This document shows, piece after piece, positions 34,507-44,309 of a stretch of 64,000 nt of DNA (positions within the stretch are counted from its first letter, which is position 1; each line of letters opens with the position of its first letter). The notes under the pieces were generated by a model. The model was not told where the DNA came from. It saw only the letters and a list, made by a program, of their open reading frames with translations, and made no database searches. This DNA is from JAJPKK01 sp963807015 (lineage in GTDB: Bacteria > Pseudomonadota > Alphaproteobacteria > Rhizobiales > Xanthobacteraceae). The DNA lies in the NCBI GenBank assembly GCA_963807015.1, contig CAWEAS010000012.1, forward strand, positions 62,001-126,000. The letters run 5' to 3'. A program made the translations under genes and the position numbers.

Positions 34507-34974
34507 TCAGCTTTTGAGCTTCTTGTTGCACTCGCTGTAGTAGCCGCCGCCCTTCTGGATCCATTTCAGGCCGCCATTGGCATTGGCTGACTTGTTCTCT
34601 TCGTACTGATCCCGGCAGGTATGCATGCGTGCACGCCCGGCGGACTCGCTAGAATACTTTTGGCTGACCGCGGTCGGAAACACCGGCTCGCCCGCAGCCG
34701 CGGGAGCGGCGGCAGCTTTCGGTGGCGTTGCCGGCGCAGCCGCCGCAGGTGTCGCCGACGGGGTTGCGGTCTCGGCCGGGGCCGCAGTACGGGCGAGACA
34801 TTCCTTGCGGAAGTCGGCGTATTTCTTGTCGCCGACGGTCCCGTTCGCCTTCATGGTATTCCATTCAGCATTGCAGGCCTTCAGGGTCTCGGCACTTGCC
34901 GGCGCGGCAAAGACTGCGAGGCCGACGCACATCGCGGCGGCGGCGCATAACATGGCGTTTCCCGGTTTAGTCAT
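34507..34974 (-). CDS. Secreted Cys-containing protein of unknown function
   Basis: 155 residues: signal peptide (MTKPGNAMLCAAAAMCVG onwards), a Cys-bearing motif LKACNAEWNTMKANG with a later CLAR, an Ala/Pro-rich linker (about 70-105) and a C-terminal domain with CRDQYEENK and YYSECNKKLKS. The layout resembles PsiF-like and related rhizobial periplasmic repeats. An AGGAG site precedes the ATG at 34974. Monocistronic. No function can be assigned. Confidence 0.7.
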   Translation of the reverse strand: MTKPGNAMLCAAAAMCVGLAVFAAPASAETLKACNAEWNTMKANGTVGDKKYADFRKECLARTAAPAETATPSATPAAAAPATPPKAAAAPAAAGEPVFPTAVSQKYSSESAGRARMHTCRDQYEENKSANANGGLKWIQKGGGYYSECNKKLKS

Positions 34975-35151
34975 GGCTCTCCTCATGCATCCTAAAAGTT
35001 GAATTCGGCCTGTTTATCGCCGCCGCCCAGCGAGTACAAGCCGTGACCGCCGGGGGCGTGCACGGAAAATGCCAGCCGCTGCGGCGGCGCATCACGCAAC
35101 GATCCGCTGCCGAAATCATGTCGGAATTATTATGCCGGGGATTAAATCCGT

Positions 35152-35772
35152 CTATTTGCGTCCGATGAGATCGATCAACGCCGACATGCCGACGTGCCGC
35201 GACCCCTCTTGGACGACGCTGTCGTGCTCGAAGATCTTGAGCTCCGACAGCCCAGCGAAAGCGGCTTCGAGAAGTTCGCGGGTGTAGAGGTTCTCGACCT
35301 CCGACGGGCCGCCCGTCTTGTACTTCAACTGCTCGGGTCGATAACCCTCGATGAGCAGCAGCCCACCGGGCTTGAGCGCTTTGCAAATGCCCGCAAAGAC
35401 GTCCCGGCGTTGCTTGGGATTGAGAAACTGGAAGAAAATCCCGACGATCAGGTCGTACTGCGCCGTCGGCCACGGGAAAGCGAGGAGGTCGACACGCTCG
35501 GTGCGCATCTGCACGCCGCGTTCCCGGGCGAGCGCTTGCGCCTTCGCCTGCGCAGTCGGAGACCAGTCGATCGACAGAACGTCAAGGCCATGCTCGGCGA
35601 GCCAGACGCCATTGCGACCCTCGCCGTCCGCGACCGCAAGCGCAACACCCGATTTCGGGAGCTGGTCAACCTGGGACGCAAGGAACGCGTTCGGTGCCGT
35701 GCCGAAAACGTATTCCGATACCGAGAAACGATTTTCCCAGTGCTCGAATTCGCTCGGGTTCGATGGATTCAC
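35152..35772 (-). CDS. Class I SAM-dependent methyltransferase
   Basis: 206 residues from a GTG at 35772 with GGAGGAAT upstream. Tellurite-resistance/thiopurine-type methyltransferase fold: WENRFSVSEYVFGTAPN at the N-terminus, SAM loop ALAVADGEGRNGVWLA, acidic VLSIDWSP and motif LLIEGYRPEQLKYKTGGP. The RluC stop lies 4 bases before its start, so it is translated with that gene. Substrate unknown; TehB-like detoxification is one possibility. Confidence 0.85.
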   Translation of the reverse strand: MNPSNPSEFEHWENRFSVSEYVFGTAPNAFLASQVDQLPKSGVALAVADGEGRNGVWLAEHGLDVLSIDWSPTAQAKAQALARERGVQMRTERVDLLAFPWPTAQYDLIVGIFFQFLNPKQRRDVFAGICKALKPGGLLLIEGYRPEQLKYKTGGPSEVENLYTRELLEAAFAGLSELKIFEHDSVVQEGSRHVGMSALIDLIGRK

Positions 35773-35776
35773 AGGT

Positions 35777-36967
35777 TCATTCCTCCGGGGCCTCGACGAT
35801 CGGATCATAGCGCGTGAGATCGAGGCCGAGCAGATTGAAGCTCTGCACCATGTGCGGAGGCAGCGGTGCAGTTACATCAATGGTCCCGCCGCGCGGGTGC
35901 GGCACGACGATCCGCCGGGCAAGCAGGTGCAGACGGTTCTGCAGGCCGCCGGGCAGAGCCCAGTTTTCCTTGTTGAAATACTTCGGATCGCCGACGATTG
36001 GATGTCCGATGTGAGCCATATGCGCGCGAAGCTGATGGGTGCGCCCAGTTACCGGCTTGAGCGATACCCAGGCCAGTTGCTGCGCCGCGGTCTCGACCAC
36101 GGCGTAATAGGTCACCGCGTGGCTCGCACCCTCCTCGCCATGCCGCGCGATCCGCATCAATGATTCATCCTCGCGCTCCTCTTTGGCGAGGAACGTAGAG
36201 ATGCGGCCCTGCCGCGGCCGCGGCACGCCCACAACCAGCGCCCAATAGATCTTGCGGGCCTCGCGCGAGCGAAAAACCTTGGCGAGGGACGACGCCGCAA
36301 AGCGCGTCTTCGCGACGAGAAGACAACCCGACGTGTCCTTGTCAAGACGATGGACGAGGCGCGGGCGCTGACCGCTCTTGTCGCGCAACACTTCGAGCAT
36401 GCCGTCGAGATGGCGTACCGTGCCGGAGCCCCCCTGCACGGCTAGTCCCATCGGCTTGTTGAGCACGAGGACGTCGGCGTCCTCGAACAGCGTCATCGAT
36501 TTCAGAAGGTCGAGCGTCTTCTTGTCGGCCTCCGAAAGATTGGTGGATTTCGGCGCCTCGAGACGCAACGGCGGAATACGCACCGCTTGGCCGGCAGCGA
36601 GGCGGTCCTTGCCATCGACCCGCTTGCCGTTGACGCGCAGCTCGCCTTTACGGATCACGCGCTGGATATGGGAGAACGACAGACCAGGAAATTTCGCTTC
36701 TAGAAACCGGTCGACCCGCATTCCCGCCTCGTCCGCCGTGACGGCAACAGTTTGCACCTTGGTTGCCTCTTGCGGGAGGGCCGGTACCGCAGGTGCTTCT
36801 TCGCGCACTGGTTTATTGGCAACGGCGATTTTTGGTCGCCCGCTTGCCCCTCGCGATGCGGCCGGTGACTTGGTTGGCCCGCGGCGCGCGGCCTCACCCG
36901 TCGCACCGTGTCTAGCGGGCGACCGTTCCCGCTCACGGACACGGTCACGATGGCGCGATCCCGCCAT
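35777..36967 (-). CDS. rluC: RluC-type 23S rRNA pseudouridine synthase
   Basis: 396 residues: a basic, Arg-rich low-complexity N-terminus, an S4 RNA-binding domain (MRVDRFLEAKFPGLSFSHIQ), then the catalytic domain with the Asp in PRLVHRLDKDTSGCLLVAKT. RluC makes pseudouridines 955, 2504 and 2580 of 23S rRNA; an RluD-like specificity cannot be ruled out. ATG 36967 has GGAGG upstream; an alternative GTG at 37024 would overlap the rarA stop. Part of the htrA-rarA-rluC-methyltransferase run. Confidence 0.88.
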   Translation of the reverse strand: MAGSRHRDRVRERERSPARHGATGEAARRGPTKSPAASRGASGRPKIAVANKPVREEAPAVPALPQEATKVQTVAVTADEAGMRVDRFLEAKFPGLSFSHIQRVIRKGELRVNGKRVDGKDRLAAGQAVRIPPLRLEAPKSTNLSEADKKTLDLLKSMTLFEDADVLVLNKPMGLAVQGGSGTVRHLDGMLEVLRDKSGQRPRLVHRLDKDTSGCLLVAKTRFAASSLAKVFRSREARKIYWALVVGVPRPRQGRISTFLAKEEREDESLMRIARHGEEGASHAVTYYAVVETAAQQLAWVSLKPVTGRTHQLRAHMAHIGHPIVGDPKYFNKENWALPGGLQNRLHLLARRIVVPHPRGGTIDVTAPLPPHMVQSFNLLGLDLTRYDPIVEAPEE

Positions 36968-37020
36968 TTGCCGGCCACCTCCGGGTTGCCTCGGTCCGCC
37001 ACGCTTCACCTTCCACTCCC

Positions 37021-38374
37021 TCACCCTTGCGGCGTGCCCGCTCGACCGGCGCGCTCCTTGCGCAACTTTGCCCAGTAATCCAGCCGCTTCCTGATCTCGC
37101 GCTCGAAACCGCGCTCAGGCGGATCATAAAACTCCTGGCGACCAAGCGCTTCGGGGAAGTAGTCCTGTCCGGAGAAAGCATCGGGCGCATCGTGGTCATA
37201 CTCATAACCCGCGCCGTAGCCCTCGCCCTTCATCAACTTCGTTGGCGCGTTGAGAATGTGCCTGGGCGGCAGAAGGGAGCCCGCTTCCTTGGCGGCGCGC
37301 ATGGCGGCGCCGTAAGCAGCATAGGCAGCATTCGATTTCGGTGCAGTCGCTATGTAGATCACGGCCTCCGCGATCGCGAGCTCGCCCTCGGGACTGCCAA
37401 GAAAGTCATAGGCATCCTTCGCGGCGTTGGCGACAATGAGAGCTTGCGGGTCGGCGAGACCAACGTCTTCGATCGCCATCCGCACCACGCGACGGGCGAG
37501 ATAAAGCGGGCTCTCGCCGGCATCGAGCATGCGGCAAAGATAGTAGAGCGCCGCGTCGGGATCGGATCCGCGCACGGACTTGTGCAGGGCCGAAATCAGG
37601 TTGTAGTGCCCGTCCTGGGACTTGTCATAGATCGGGGCGCGGCGCTGGACGATCGCCTGCAGCTGTGCCGCACCGAACACCTCGTCCTTGCGGGCGGCGC
37701 GCCAGATTTCCTCGGCCAAAGTCAACGCGGCGCGGCCGTCGCCGTCCGCCATGCGCATGAGCGAGGCGCGAGCATCGGCATCAAGCGGTAGCGGCCGGCC
37801 TTCGACAGCCTCGGCGCGAGCCAGCAGCTTTTCGATCGCCGCCGCATCGAGCGGACGGAAGACGAGCACGCGCGCCCGCGACAATAGAGCGGCGTTAAGC
37901 TCGAAGGACGGATTTTCAGTGGTGGCGCCGACCAGCACCACGGTGCCGTCTTCCATCACCGGCAGAAACGAGTTCCTGCTGTGCGCGATTGAACCGGTGC
38001 ACCTCGTCGACGAAAAGCAGCGTGCCGAGCCCCGTTTCGCGGCGCGCGCGGGCGGCATCGAAGGCCTTCTTGAGGTCGGCGACACCGGAGAATACTGCGG
38101 AAAGCTGCTCGAAATGCATGCTGGTCGCGCCGGCAAGAAGCCGCGCGACGGTGGTCTTCCCAGTGCCCGGCGGACCCCAGAAGATCAACGAGCCGAGGCC
38201 CCTCGTCTCCAGCATGCGCGTGAGCACGCCGTCAGGACCGATGAGGTGGTCTTGGCCGACCACCTCGGCGAGCGTGTGCGGTCGCAACCGATCGGCAAGC
38301 GGACGTGGGGCATCGCGGTCTAAACCGGCCGCTGCAAAAAGCCCTCCCGTGTCCCGCTTGCTGCGTGCACTCAT
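37021..38374 (-). pseudogene. rarA: Replication-associated recombination protein RarA/MgsA, frameshifted
   Basis: Two frames together make a full-length AAA+ RarA, a protein that acts at stalled replication forks. The first (38374 to about 37975) holds Walker A WGPPGTGKTTVARLL and Walker B FVDEVHRFNRAQQ. The second, in another frame (to 37021), continues SFLPVMEDGTVVLVGATTE and the whole C-terminal part. One extra base near 37968-37976 separates HRFNRAQQ from SFLPVMED. Everything else looks intact. It overlaps the htrA stop upstream (ATGA). A sequencing error is as likely as a true mutation. Confidence 0.88.
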
Positions 38375-39792
38375 CCGCCGAGCACCGCCGAGATCTGCTG
38401 GTTGCCGCGCTGGATCGTGAGCCGCCAGAGGCGGCTCGGCTTGTTCAACGTCTTCAGCAAATCCTCGGTCGTTTCGATTTTGGCACTGTTGACCGACAGC
38501 AGAACGTCGCCCTTTTGGAAACCGTAGGTCTGCGCCACCGAGCCATCCTCGACCTCGGTCACGGCAACGCCGTGCAGCGTGTAGTCGAGTTTCAATTCCT
38601 CGGCGATTGCCGGGCTGAGGTTCGCGACCTTTGCGCCAAGGAGCGGCGAGCGGGCGGTGACGACGGTCTCCTCGCGCGGAGTTTCGGTTGCCGATTCAAG
38701 CGCAACAGCAAGCTTGACCTCCTTGCCGGCTCGCACGACGCCGAGTTCTGCGCGGCCGCCGAGCGATTTGGTGGCGAAGCGGTAATCGAAAGCGTTGGGG
38801 TCATCGACCGCCTGCCCGTCGACGGCAACGATGAGATCGCCGGTGCGCAAGCCGGCGCGCGCAGCCGGGCTCTTGGTGGCGACGGTCGCAACAAGCGCGC
38901 CGCTCGGCCGCTTCAGGCTGAGGTTCTCGGCAATGTCGGGCGTCACCGCCTGCAGCTTGGCGCCGAGCCAGGGCCGTCGCACCACGTGACTGCCTCCCTG
39001 CGCCGAAGCAACGACGCCGCGCACCATGTTGACCGGAATCGCGAAGCCGATGCCCATGGAGCCGCCGGAGCGCGAGAAGATCGCGGTATTGATGCCGACG
39101 AGGCGCCCTGCGACGTCGACCAGCGCGCCGCCCGAGTTGCCAGGATTGATTGCAGCATCGGTCTGGATGAAGAACTGATAGTCGGTAATACCGACCTGCG
39201 TGCGCGCCACCGCGGAGACGATGCCGTGAGTGACGGTTTGGCCGACGCCGAACGGATTACCGATGGCAAGCACGACATCCCCGACCTGCAGTGCATCGGA
39301 GTCGCCGAAATCGATCGAGGCGAAGCGCTCGTGGCCCGCATCCTTGAGGCGAAGCACGGCAAGGTCGGACCGCTGGTCCTTGAGCACGACGTCGGCCTCG
39401 AATTCGCGCTTGTCCGCGAGCGAGACTTTGATCTGATCAGCCTTCTCGATGACGTGGTGATTGGTCACCACGAGTCCCGACGGATCGACGATGACTCCCG
39501 AGCCGAGCGAGCGCTGCACCTGCTCGCGGGGCCCCCCGAGCCCACCGCCGCCAAAAAAGCGAAAGATCGGATCGTCGAAGAGGGGCGCGCGGTTCTCGAC
39601 AATCCGAGCGGCATAAACATTCACCACCGCCGGCGCCACCCGCTTAACGACAGGAGCATAGCTGAGCTTGATCTCGGCGGGTGAGGACGGCACCCGCAAT
39701 TCCTGCGCTGGCGAAGTACCAATCGTTTGGGCGAACCCGGCGCACAGTCCCGGCAGCACAATGGCGAGGCAGGCAATCTTTCGAAATTTCAT
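38371..39792 (-). CDS. Periplasmic serine endoprotease DegP/HtrA family
   Basis: 473 residues with a signal peptide (MKFRKIACLAIVLPGLCAG). Trypsin-like domain with His113 (TNHHVI), Asp143 (RSDLAVL) and Ser220 (NPGNSGG), followed by two PDZ domains. It degrades or refolds damaged envelope proteins. The C-terminal PDZ ends in LLKTLNKPSRLWRLTIQRG. It leads the run htrA-rarA-rluC-methyltransferase, with a 4-base overlap to rarA. DegQ and DegS-like roles cannot be separated by sequence alone; two PDZ domains favour DegP/DegQ. Confidence 0.93.
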   Translation of the reverse strand: MKFRKIACLAIVLPGLCAGFAQTIGTSPAQELRVPSSPAEIKLSYAPVVKRVAPAVVNVYAARIVENRAPLFDDPIFRFFGGGGLGGPREQVQRSLGSGVIVDPSGLVVTNHHVIEKADQIKVSLADKREFEADVVLKDQRSDLAVLRLKDAGHERFASIDFGDSDALQVGDVVLAIGNPFGVGQTVTHGIVSAVARTQVGITDYQFFIQTDAAINPGNSGGALVDVAGRLVGINTAIFSRSGGSMGIGFAIPVNMVRGVVASAQGGSHVVRRPWLGAKLQAVTPDIAENLSLKRPSGALVATVATKSPAARAGLRTGDLIVAVDGQAVDDPNAFDYRFATKSLGGRAELGVVRAGKEVKLAVALESATETPREETVVTARSPLLGAKVANLSPAIAEELKLDYTLHGVAVTEVEDGSVAQTYGFQKGDVLLSVNSAKIETTEDLLKTLNKPSRLWRLTIQRGNQQISAVLGG

Positions 39793-40061
39793 AGGCTTTG
39801 CTCCGTCCCCCGACAGGCGGAGATATAAAGGCAGCTTTGCGGGAATTGAAGGGCGGTGAGGCTCGGTGGAGCAGCCTCACGAAGGGAGCTTATGGCGGCT
39901 GGTGCAACCCCAACGGCAGGCCTTCCAAAATAGCAAGCAGACGGCCTGCGATCATGCGAAATGCGCTGGCCAGGCAAACACCCCCTTCCGAGGGGGGCAA
40001 AAACAGGCTATGGTTCAAAAAAATCATAATGCTTTTCGCATCAACTTAGGAGGGACCCTGC

Positions 40062-40553
40062 ATGAAATCGCTTACCCTTTCGGCACTCGTCGTGTCGCTC
40101 GCTGTCGGCGGGCTTACGAGCGGCGCACAAGCGCAGGCGCAACAAGCAAAGAAGCTATTCTTCGAAGGCGACATCGTCCGTCATGCGCTGGCAAATCAGG
40201 TCGGGCCCTTCTGCGTGCTGGCGAATCAGTACAAGCGGAAGGAGGCGGTGGCCTTCCGTATCCGCGTTATGATGCCGAACGGCACCATCGCCGACGACAA
40301 GGTCATCAAGGGAGTCGTGGTGGAGCTCGGTAATGGCATGAAGCTCCCGGCCGGCTACAAGCCTCATGGCACGCCGCCGACCGACCACTTCTGGTCGCTG
40401 TTCTGGACCATTCCGGAAGATTTCCCCACGGGGACTGTCGGCTACAAGGTGATCGCCACCATGAACGATGGCAGCGAAGTCACTTGGGAGCCGTTCAACC
40501 GTGCGACCACGCAGTTGATGGTGGTGGCCGGCGAACCGGCGATGAAGCAATAG
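40062..40553 (+). CDS. Secreted protein of unknown function
   Basis: 163 residues with a Sec signal peptide (MKSLTLSALVVSLAVGGLTS, cut near AQAQA). The mature part looks all-beta, with one Cys (GPFCVLAN) and DKVIKGVVVELGNGMKL. A GGAGG site stands 9 bases before the ATG. It ends 17 bases before a second secreted protein gene, so the two are probably one operon and may form a periplasmic pair. No family recognised. Confidence 0.7.
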   Translation: MKSLTLSALVVSLAVGGLTSGAQAQAQQAKKLFFEGDIVRHALANQVGPFCVLANQYKRKEAVAFRIRVMMPNGTIADDKVIKGVVVELGNGMKLPAGYKPHGTPPTDHFWSLFWTIPEDFPTGTVGYKVIATMNDGSEVTWEPFNRATTQLMVVAGEPAMKQ

Positions 40554-40570
40554 CAGCCAGGATCTCGCAG

Positions 40571-42055
40571 ATGTGGATGGGTGGCGGCCGCGCGGCCGGG
40601 TTGGCGTGCGCGCTGATGGCGCTCGCGCTTGTAGATCAGCCGGGTCCGTCCGCAGCAGCTTCGCTGACAGCACTTGGTCCGGAAATCGCAGTCGGAAAGC
40701 CCTCCAACGGCTATGTCGGACGCCTCGATGCTGTGCCGGAGCATGCTCCGGCCGGCACGCCGGTGACGCTGAAAGCGGAAGGGCTACCGCCGGGGCAGGA
40801 ATTCCAATTTGCCTGGGTCACCGTCAACGGCGATTGGAAGGTGGCGAACGCCGAGTATCACGGCCGCGAGTTCACACCTGTCGCGTACGAGATCGCCAAG
40901 GCAAAATCTGACGCCGCCGGCCGCTTGAGCGCGACATTCATCGTGCCCGACGACTACGGCTTCTTGCATGACATCGTGCTGCAGCAGGGCGGGCGGCTGT
41001 TCACGCAGGTTGCCTTCAACCTTGATATGTCGGTGGAGATCTCGCCCAAGAGCGGTCCCCCCGGCACGCCGATCACGGTCGACGTTAAGGGCATCGGCTT
41101 CCGCTCGCTCTACAATTCCTGGGATGTGATCTACGACAACAATTTCACCGGCTGGATTTCGTCGGTGACGACGCGCGGGTCCGCGCATTTCACCGTCCCG
41201 GCGACCGGCGGCCCGGGGCTGCACGTGATCGAAGTGATGCACGGGGAACTGACGTTTCCCTATCGCAACCCCGAGCAAAACCCGGCGCCCGGCCGGCCGC
41301 GCTTCGAGCTTGGCTTCACCGTCACCGATGGCGCGCCCGTCATGCCCGCGCCGCCGGCGGCACAGGCACAGAAGGACGTCCGACGGTTGCCGCCGCAGGG
41401 CGAGCTCGTCGCCAGCCCGGCGTTTGCCGGTGTCGGCGAGCCGGTTTCCGTCCGCGGCGACGGCCTCACGCCGGGCAAGGCTTATCAACTCAATTGGACG
41501 CGTGTCGTCGGCAATCGCATGACCGGCCAAGGCTGGGAAGAATCGTCAAAGCCGATCGCACAAGCGACGGCCGACGCTTCCGGCCGGGCGGAATTCCATT
41601 TTGCGACGCCCGACGATCTCGGCGGCACTCACGGATTATGGATCGATGACGGCGGAACGAAGAAGCTCGGCGCTTTGTGGATCAAGCCGACCGCGTTGCC
41701 GGTGGACGTGACGCGCGGGCCGGCCGGGACCACCTTCACGATCCACCTCAAGGGCGTGGGCTGGACCGAGACCGCGAACATCTACAACGTCGTCTACGAC
41801 AACAATTACACCGGCTATGTCTGCGCCTTCAACAGCCAGGGTGATGTCGAGATCATCATGCGTGCGACCGGCGCGCCGGGGATGCACTACATCGATCTCT
41901 ATCCCGGGATCTACAAGGGCGCCGAGACGCGGCCGAACAACTTCCGCATCCCTCAGCTCACGTATGAGCAGGACCATCCGGGCGAGGATCTGCCGGCGTT
42001 CCATTTCGCCTTCGAGGTGACGACGGGCAATCAGCGCGCCGACGTTGCGAAATAA
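40571..42055 (+). CDS. Secreted protein with tandem-duplicated beta-sandwich halves
   Basis: 494 residues with a signal peptide. Two halves repeat: IYDNNFTGWISSVTTRGSA in the first, VYDNNYTGYVCAFNSQGD in the second, each preceded by a GPPGT/GPAGT-starting Ig-like segment and ending in a GPGLHVIEV or APGMHYIDL strand. The layout suggests four Ig-like domains. Second gene of an operon with the preceding secreted protein. Possibly an envelope or polymer-binding protein; no family recognised and no catalytic motif visible. Confidence 0.75.
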   Translation: MWMGGGRAAGLACALMALALVDQPGPSAAASLTALGPEIAVGKPSNGYVGRLDAVPEHAPAGTPVTLKAEGLPPGQEFQFAWVTVNGDWKVANAEYHGREFTPVAYEIAKAKSDAAGRLSATFIVPDDYGFLHDIVLQQGGRLFTQVAFNLDMSVEISPKSGPPGTPITVDVKGIGFRSLYNSWDVIYDNNFTGWISSVTTRGSAHFTVPATGGPGLHVIEVMHGELTFPYRNPEQNPAPGRPRFELGFTVTDGAPVMPAPPAAQAQKDVRRLPPQGELVASPAFAGVGEPVSVRGDGLTPGKAYQLNWTRVVGNRMTGQGWEESSKPIAQATADASGRAEFHFATPDDLGGTHGLWIDDGGTKKLGALWIKPTALPVDVTRGPAGTTFTIHLKGVGWTETANIYNVVYDNNYTGYVCAFNSQGDVEIIMRATGAPGMHYIDLYPGIYKGAETRPNNFRIPQLTYEQDHPGEDLPAFHFAFEVTTGNQRADVAK

Positions 42056-42069
42056 CGCCGAACGATTTC

Positions 42070-42103
42070 AATTATGGCCGGCGCATCCGCGTCGGCCATA
42101 ATT
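42070..42103 (+). terminator. Strong hairpin after the secreted-protein operon
   Basis: AATTATGGCCG and its perfect complement CGGCCATAATT enclose a 12-base loop. The downstream GCGCTTTAAA is only weakly T-rich, so rho-independent action is likely but not certain. Confidence 0.6.
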
Positions 42104-42281
42104 GCGCTTTAAACCGCAGGCATATCAGCGCCATTGCAAAGATCAGCGCCGCGTCATTTCACGTGCGCGCGCATTGAGTGCCGAGCGGCCGACGATGAGA
42201 CCCTAGCGACTTCCATTGACGACAACGCCAGGTGAAACGCGTCATTGTGGCGCGGGCCTGCCGTACGTCATGGAGGCGTTC

Positions 42282-42614
42282 ATGGACGGTTCCCTTCCCT
42301 TCATCATTCTTCCGAGCCACGCGGTGCGCAACCTGCTGGGCCGCGATGTCCCCAAGGCGGCGCTTATTGCGCTGCGCGCGGTTCTTGCCAACCGCAAGAG
42401 CCTCGAGGTCGCGCATCAGCAGGTGCGCTACGGCAAGCACCGGATTGCCTGCTCGTCGCGGATCAGCAAGGCCGGCGACCTCGTGGTCGAGCTCGACGTG
42501 GGCGACCCGCAGCTCGACAATATCGTGGTGCTGGAGGCCGATCTGCGTCGGGCCGAGACGGCCGCGCGGGAGCGCAACGACAAGAGGTCGCGCCCGCGCG
42601 ACGGGAGGAGGTGA
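42282..42614 (+). CDS. Conserved hypothetical small protein
   Basis: 110 residues starting MDGSLPFIILPSHAVRNLLG. The ATG at 42282 is chosen because GGAGG stands 6 bases upstream; two earlier in-frame starts exist. Two hydrophobic stretches alternate with basic segments, and the C-terminus is rich in Arg and Glu. No domain recognised. It ends 24 bases before the convergent GST gene. Confidence 0.5.
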   Translation: MDGSLPFIILPSHAVRNLLGRDVPKAALIALRAVLANRKSLEVAHQQVRYGKHRIACSSRISKAGDLVVELDVGDPQLDNIVVLEADLRRAETAARERNDKRSRPRDGRR

Positions 42615-42638
42615 CGGGCAGGTAACGGACGTTGGCGC

Positions 42639-43256
42639 CTACTGCTTGGCGAGCTCGGCGTCCTTCGCCTCGGCGCGCTTCGCGGCGGGGCGCTCAGAAA
42701 AACGCGCAACGTAATCGGCGAATTCCTTGCGCTCAGGGATCATCTTGAACATCGTTCCCCACCGCAGGTTGGAGCCAATGACAACATCGGCGGCGGTGAA
42801 CCTGTCTCCCATCAGGAACGGCCCAGGCGTGACGGCTTTGGCGACAACATTCATGGCTGTGTCGAACTCCCCGTAACCGAGCGCTGCTCGTGGCGGCTCT
42901 CCACTGCGCGGGAAGGCGCGATCCATCACCGCGGCCTCCAGCACACCCGGCCCGAAAAACAGCCATTTGAGATAGGGCCCCCGCTTGGCGTCGCCGATCG
43001 GAATATTGAGTCCGGCCTTGGGGAAGGCGTCGGCGAGATACGTGCAGATCGCCGCACACTCCGTGATGATAGTGTCACCATGCTTGAGTGCCGGCACCTT
43101 TCCCATCGGGTTCACGGCAAGATAGTCGGGCTCCCGATTGCTCCCTTTCTTCATGCTCAACAGATGGATGTCGTAGGGTTCGCCAATCTCCTCCAGCATC
43201 CAAAGCACGATCGAAGAGCGTGAAGGCGCAATATGATAGAGCTTCAGTTGAGCCAT
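42639..43256 (-). CDS. Glutathione S-transferase family protein
   Basis: 205 residues: thioredoxin-like N-terminal domain (LKLYHIAPSRSSIVLWML, with KVPALKHGDTIITECAAIC) and helical C-terminal domain (FLMGDRFTAADVVIGSNL). The NPMGKVPAL and ITE motifs bind glutathione. Active-site Ser is likely among the early SRSS. Lies 34 bases after the ModA-like gene, probably on one transcript. Substrate unknown. Confidence 0.9.
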   Translation of the reverse strand: MAQLKLYHIAPSRSSIVLWMLEEIGEPYDIHLLSMKKGSNREPDYLAVNPMGKVPALKHGDTIITECAAICTYLADAFPKAGLNIPIGDAKRGPYLKWLFFGPGVLEAAVMDRAFPRSGEPPRAALGYGEFDTAMNVVAKAVTPGPFLMGDRFTAADVVIGSNLRWGTMFKMIPERKEFADYVARFSERPAAKRAEAKDAELAKQ

Positions 43257-43290
43257 GATCAGCCTTTTGCGGTTGATGGGTGATGTTTGC

Positions 43291-44058
43291 CTATTCCGGC
43301 GCAGCTTCCATGCCCTTGGCCTTGAACAGCGCCTGCGCCGACGGACCGGAGAACACGGCGATCAGCGCCTTCGCAGCGTCAGCGTGTGCGGTCGTGGCGC
43401 CGACGCCGGCGGCGTAGACGGTGTAGTTCTGAATCTCGGCCGGCAGCGGTCCGACCAAGGTCACCTCGTGATGGGGCACAATTTCGCTGATTTGATGGAT
43501 ACCGAGTTCGGCCTGCCCGGAGGCAATGTAGTCCGCCACTAAGCCTCCCTCCTTCAGCTTCTCTTTCGGCTTGACCTCGGCGGCGATGCCGAGACGCTCC
43601 AGCAGTTTCGCGACGTAAATTCCGCTTGAGCCGCCGCTCGCCGGATCGATGAAGCTTACGGATTTCGCATCGAGCACCGCCCGCTTGAAGGCATCGACCG
43701 TGGAAATGTCGGGTTTCGGGCCGCCGGCCTTGACCATGACACCGACCCCGACACGGGCGAGGCTTTTGCGGCTGCCGGAGGCGACCTTGCCCCTGGCGAT
43801 CAACTCGTCGACCGCGGCCGGCGTCATCACCACGACGTCAAAAGTCTCGCCGCCCTCGATCCGCTTGGCCAGTGCGCCGACGGTATCGTTCTCGACCACG
43901 ACTTTGTTGCCGCTCGCCTTCTCGTATTCCGGCACCAGGGCCACGACCGTCGCTCTGAACGCGCCGGCGGTGAGCACCTTCAATTCGAGCGCTTGTACAG
44001 CTGTGGAACAGACGGCGACGCTGAGCGCGCTCGCGAGAACCAGCAAGGCATGTCGCAT
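43291..44058 (-). CDS. ModA-like periplasmic substrate-binding protein, second copy
   Basis: 255 residues with signal peptide (MRHALLVLASALSVAVCS). Same family and length as the protein at 18794-19561, with matching motifs (AELGIHQ, PAEIQNY). No permease genes nearby. First gene of a unit with the GST. The ligand is unknown; a paralogue kept as an orphan binder suggests a sensory or scavenging role, which is inference. Confidence 0.85.
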   Translation of the reverse strand: MRHALLVLASALSVAVCSTAVQALELKVLTAGAFRATVVALVPEYEKASGNKVVVENDTVGALAKRIEGGETFDVVVMTPAAVDELIARGKVASGSRKSLARVGVGVMVKAGGPKPDISTVDAFKRAVLDAKSVSFIDPASGGSSGIYVAKLLERLGIAAEVKPKEKLKEGGLVADYIASGQAELGIHQISEIVPHHEVTLVGPLPAEIQNYTVYAAGVGATTAHADAAKALIAVFSGPSAQALFKAKGMEAAPE

Positions 44059-44309
44059 CTAAGGCCTCCTTGGGACCGCTCCCTGATCCTAGCTCACCGC
44101 TCCGGCAGTGCCATCACGCAACGGTCCGGAATGCGGACAGCTGCCGTCCAATTTTGATCCTCGTGACCCATGCGATTTGGGCATAGCTGCACCGCAGCAA
44201 TTCCAATAAGTACATAATTTTCATCGCTTTATGTAAGGTTCTAACAACGAGCGGAGCAGATTCGCTTCGCAGTGCAAAATACCTCTGGCTGAAAATCGAA
44301 GGACCTTCA

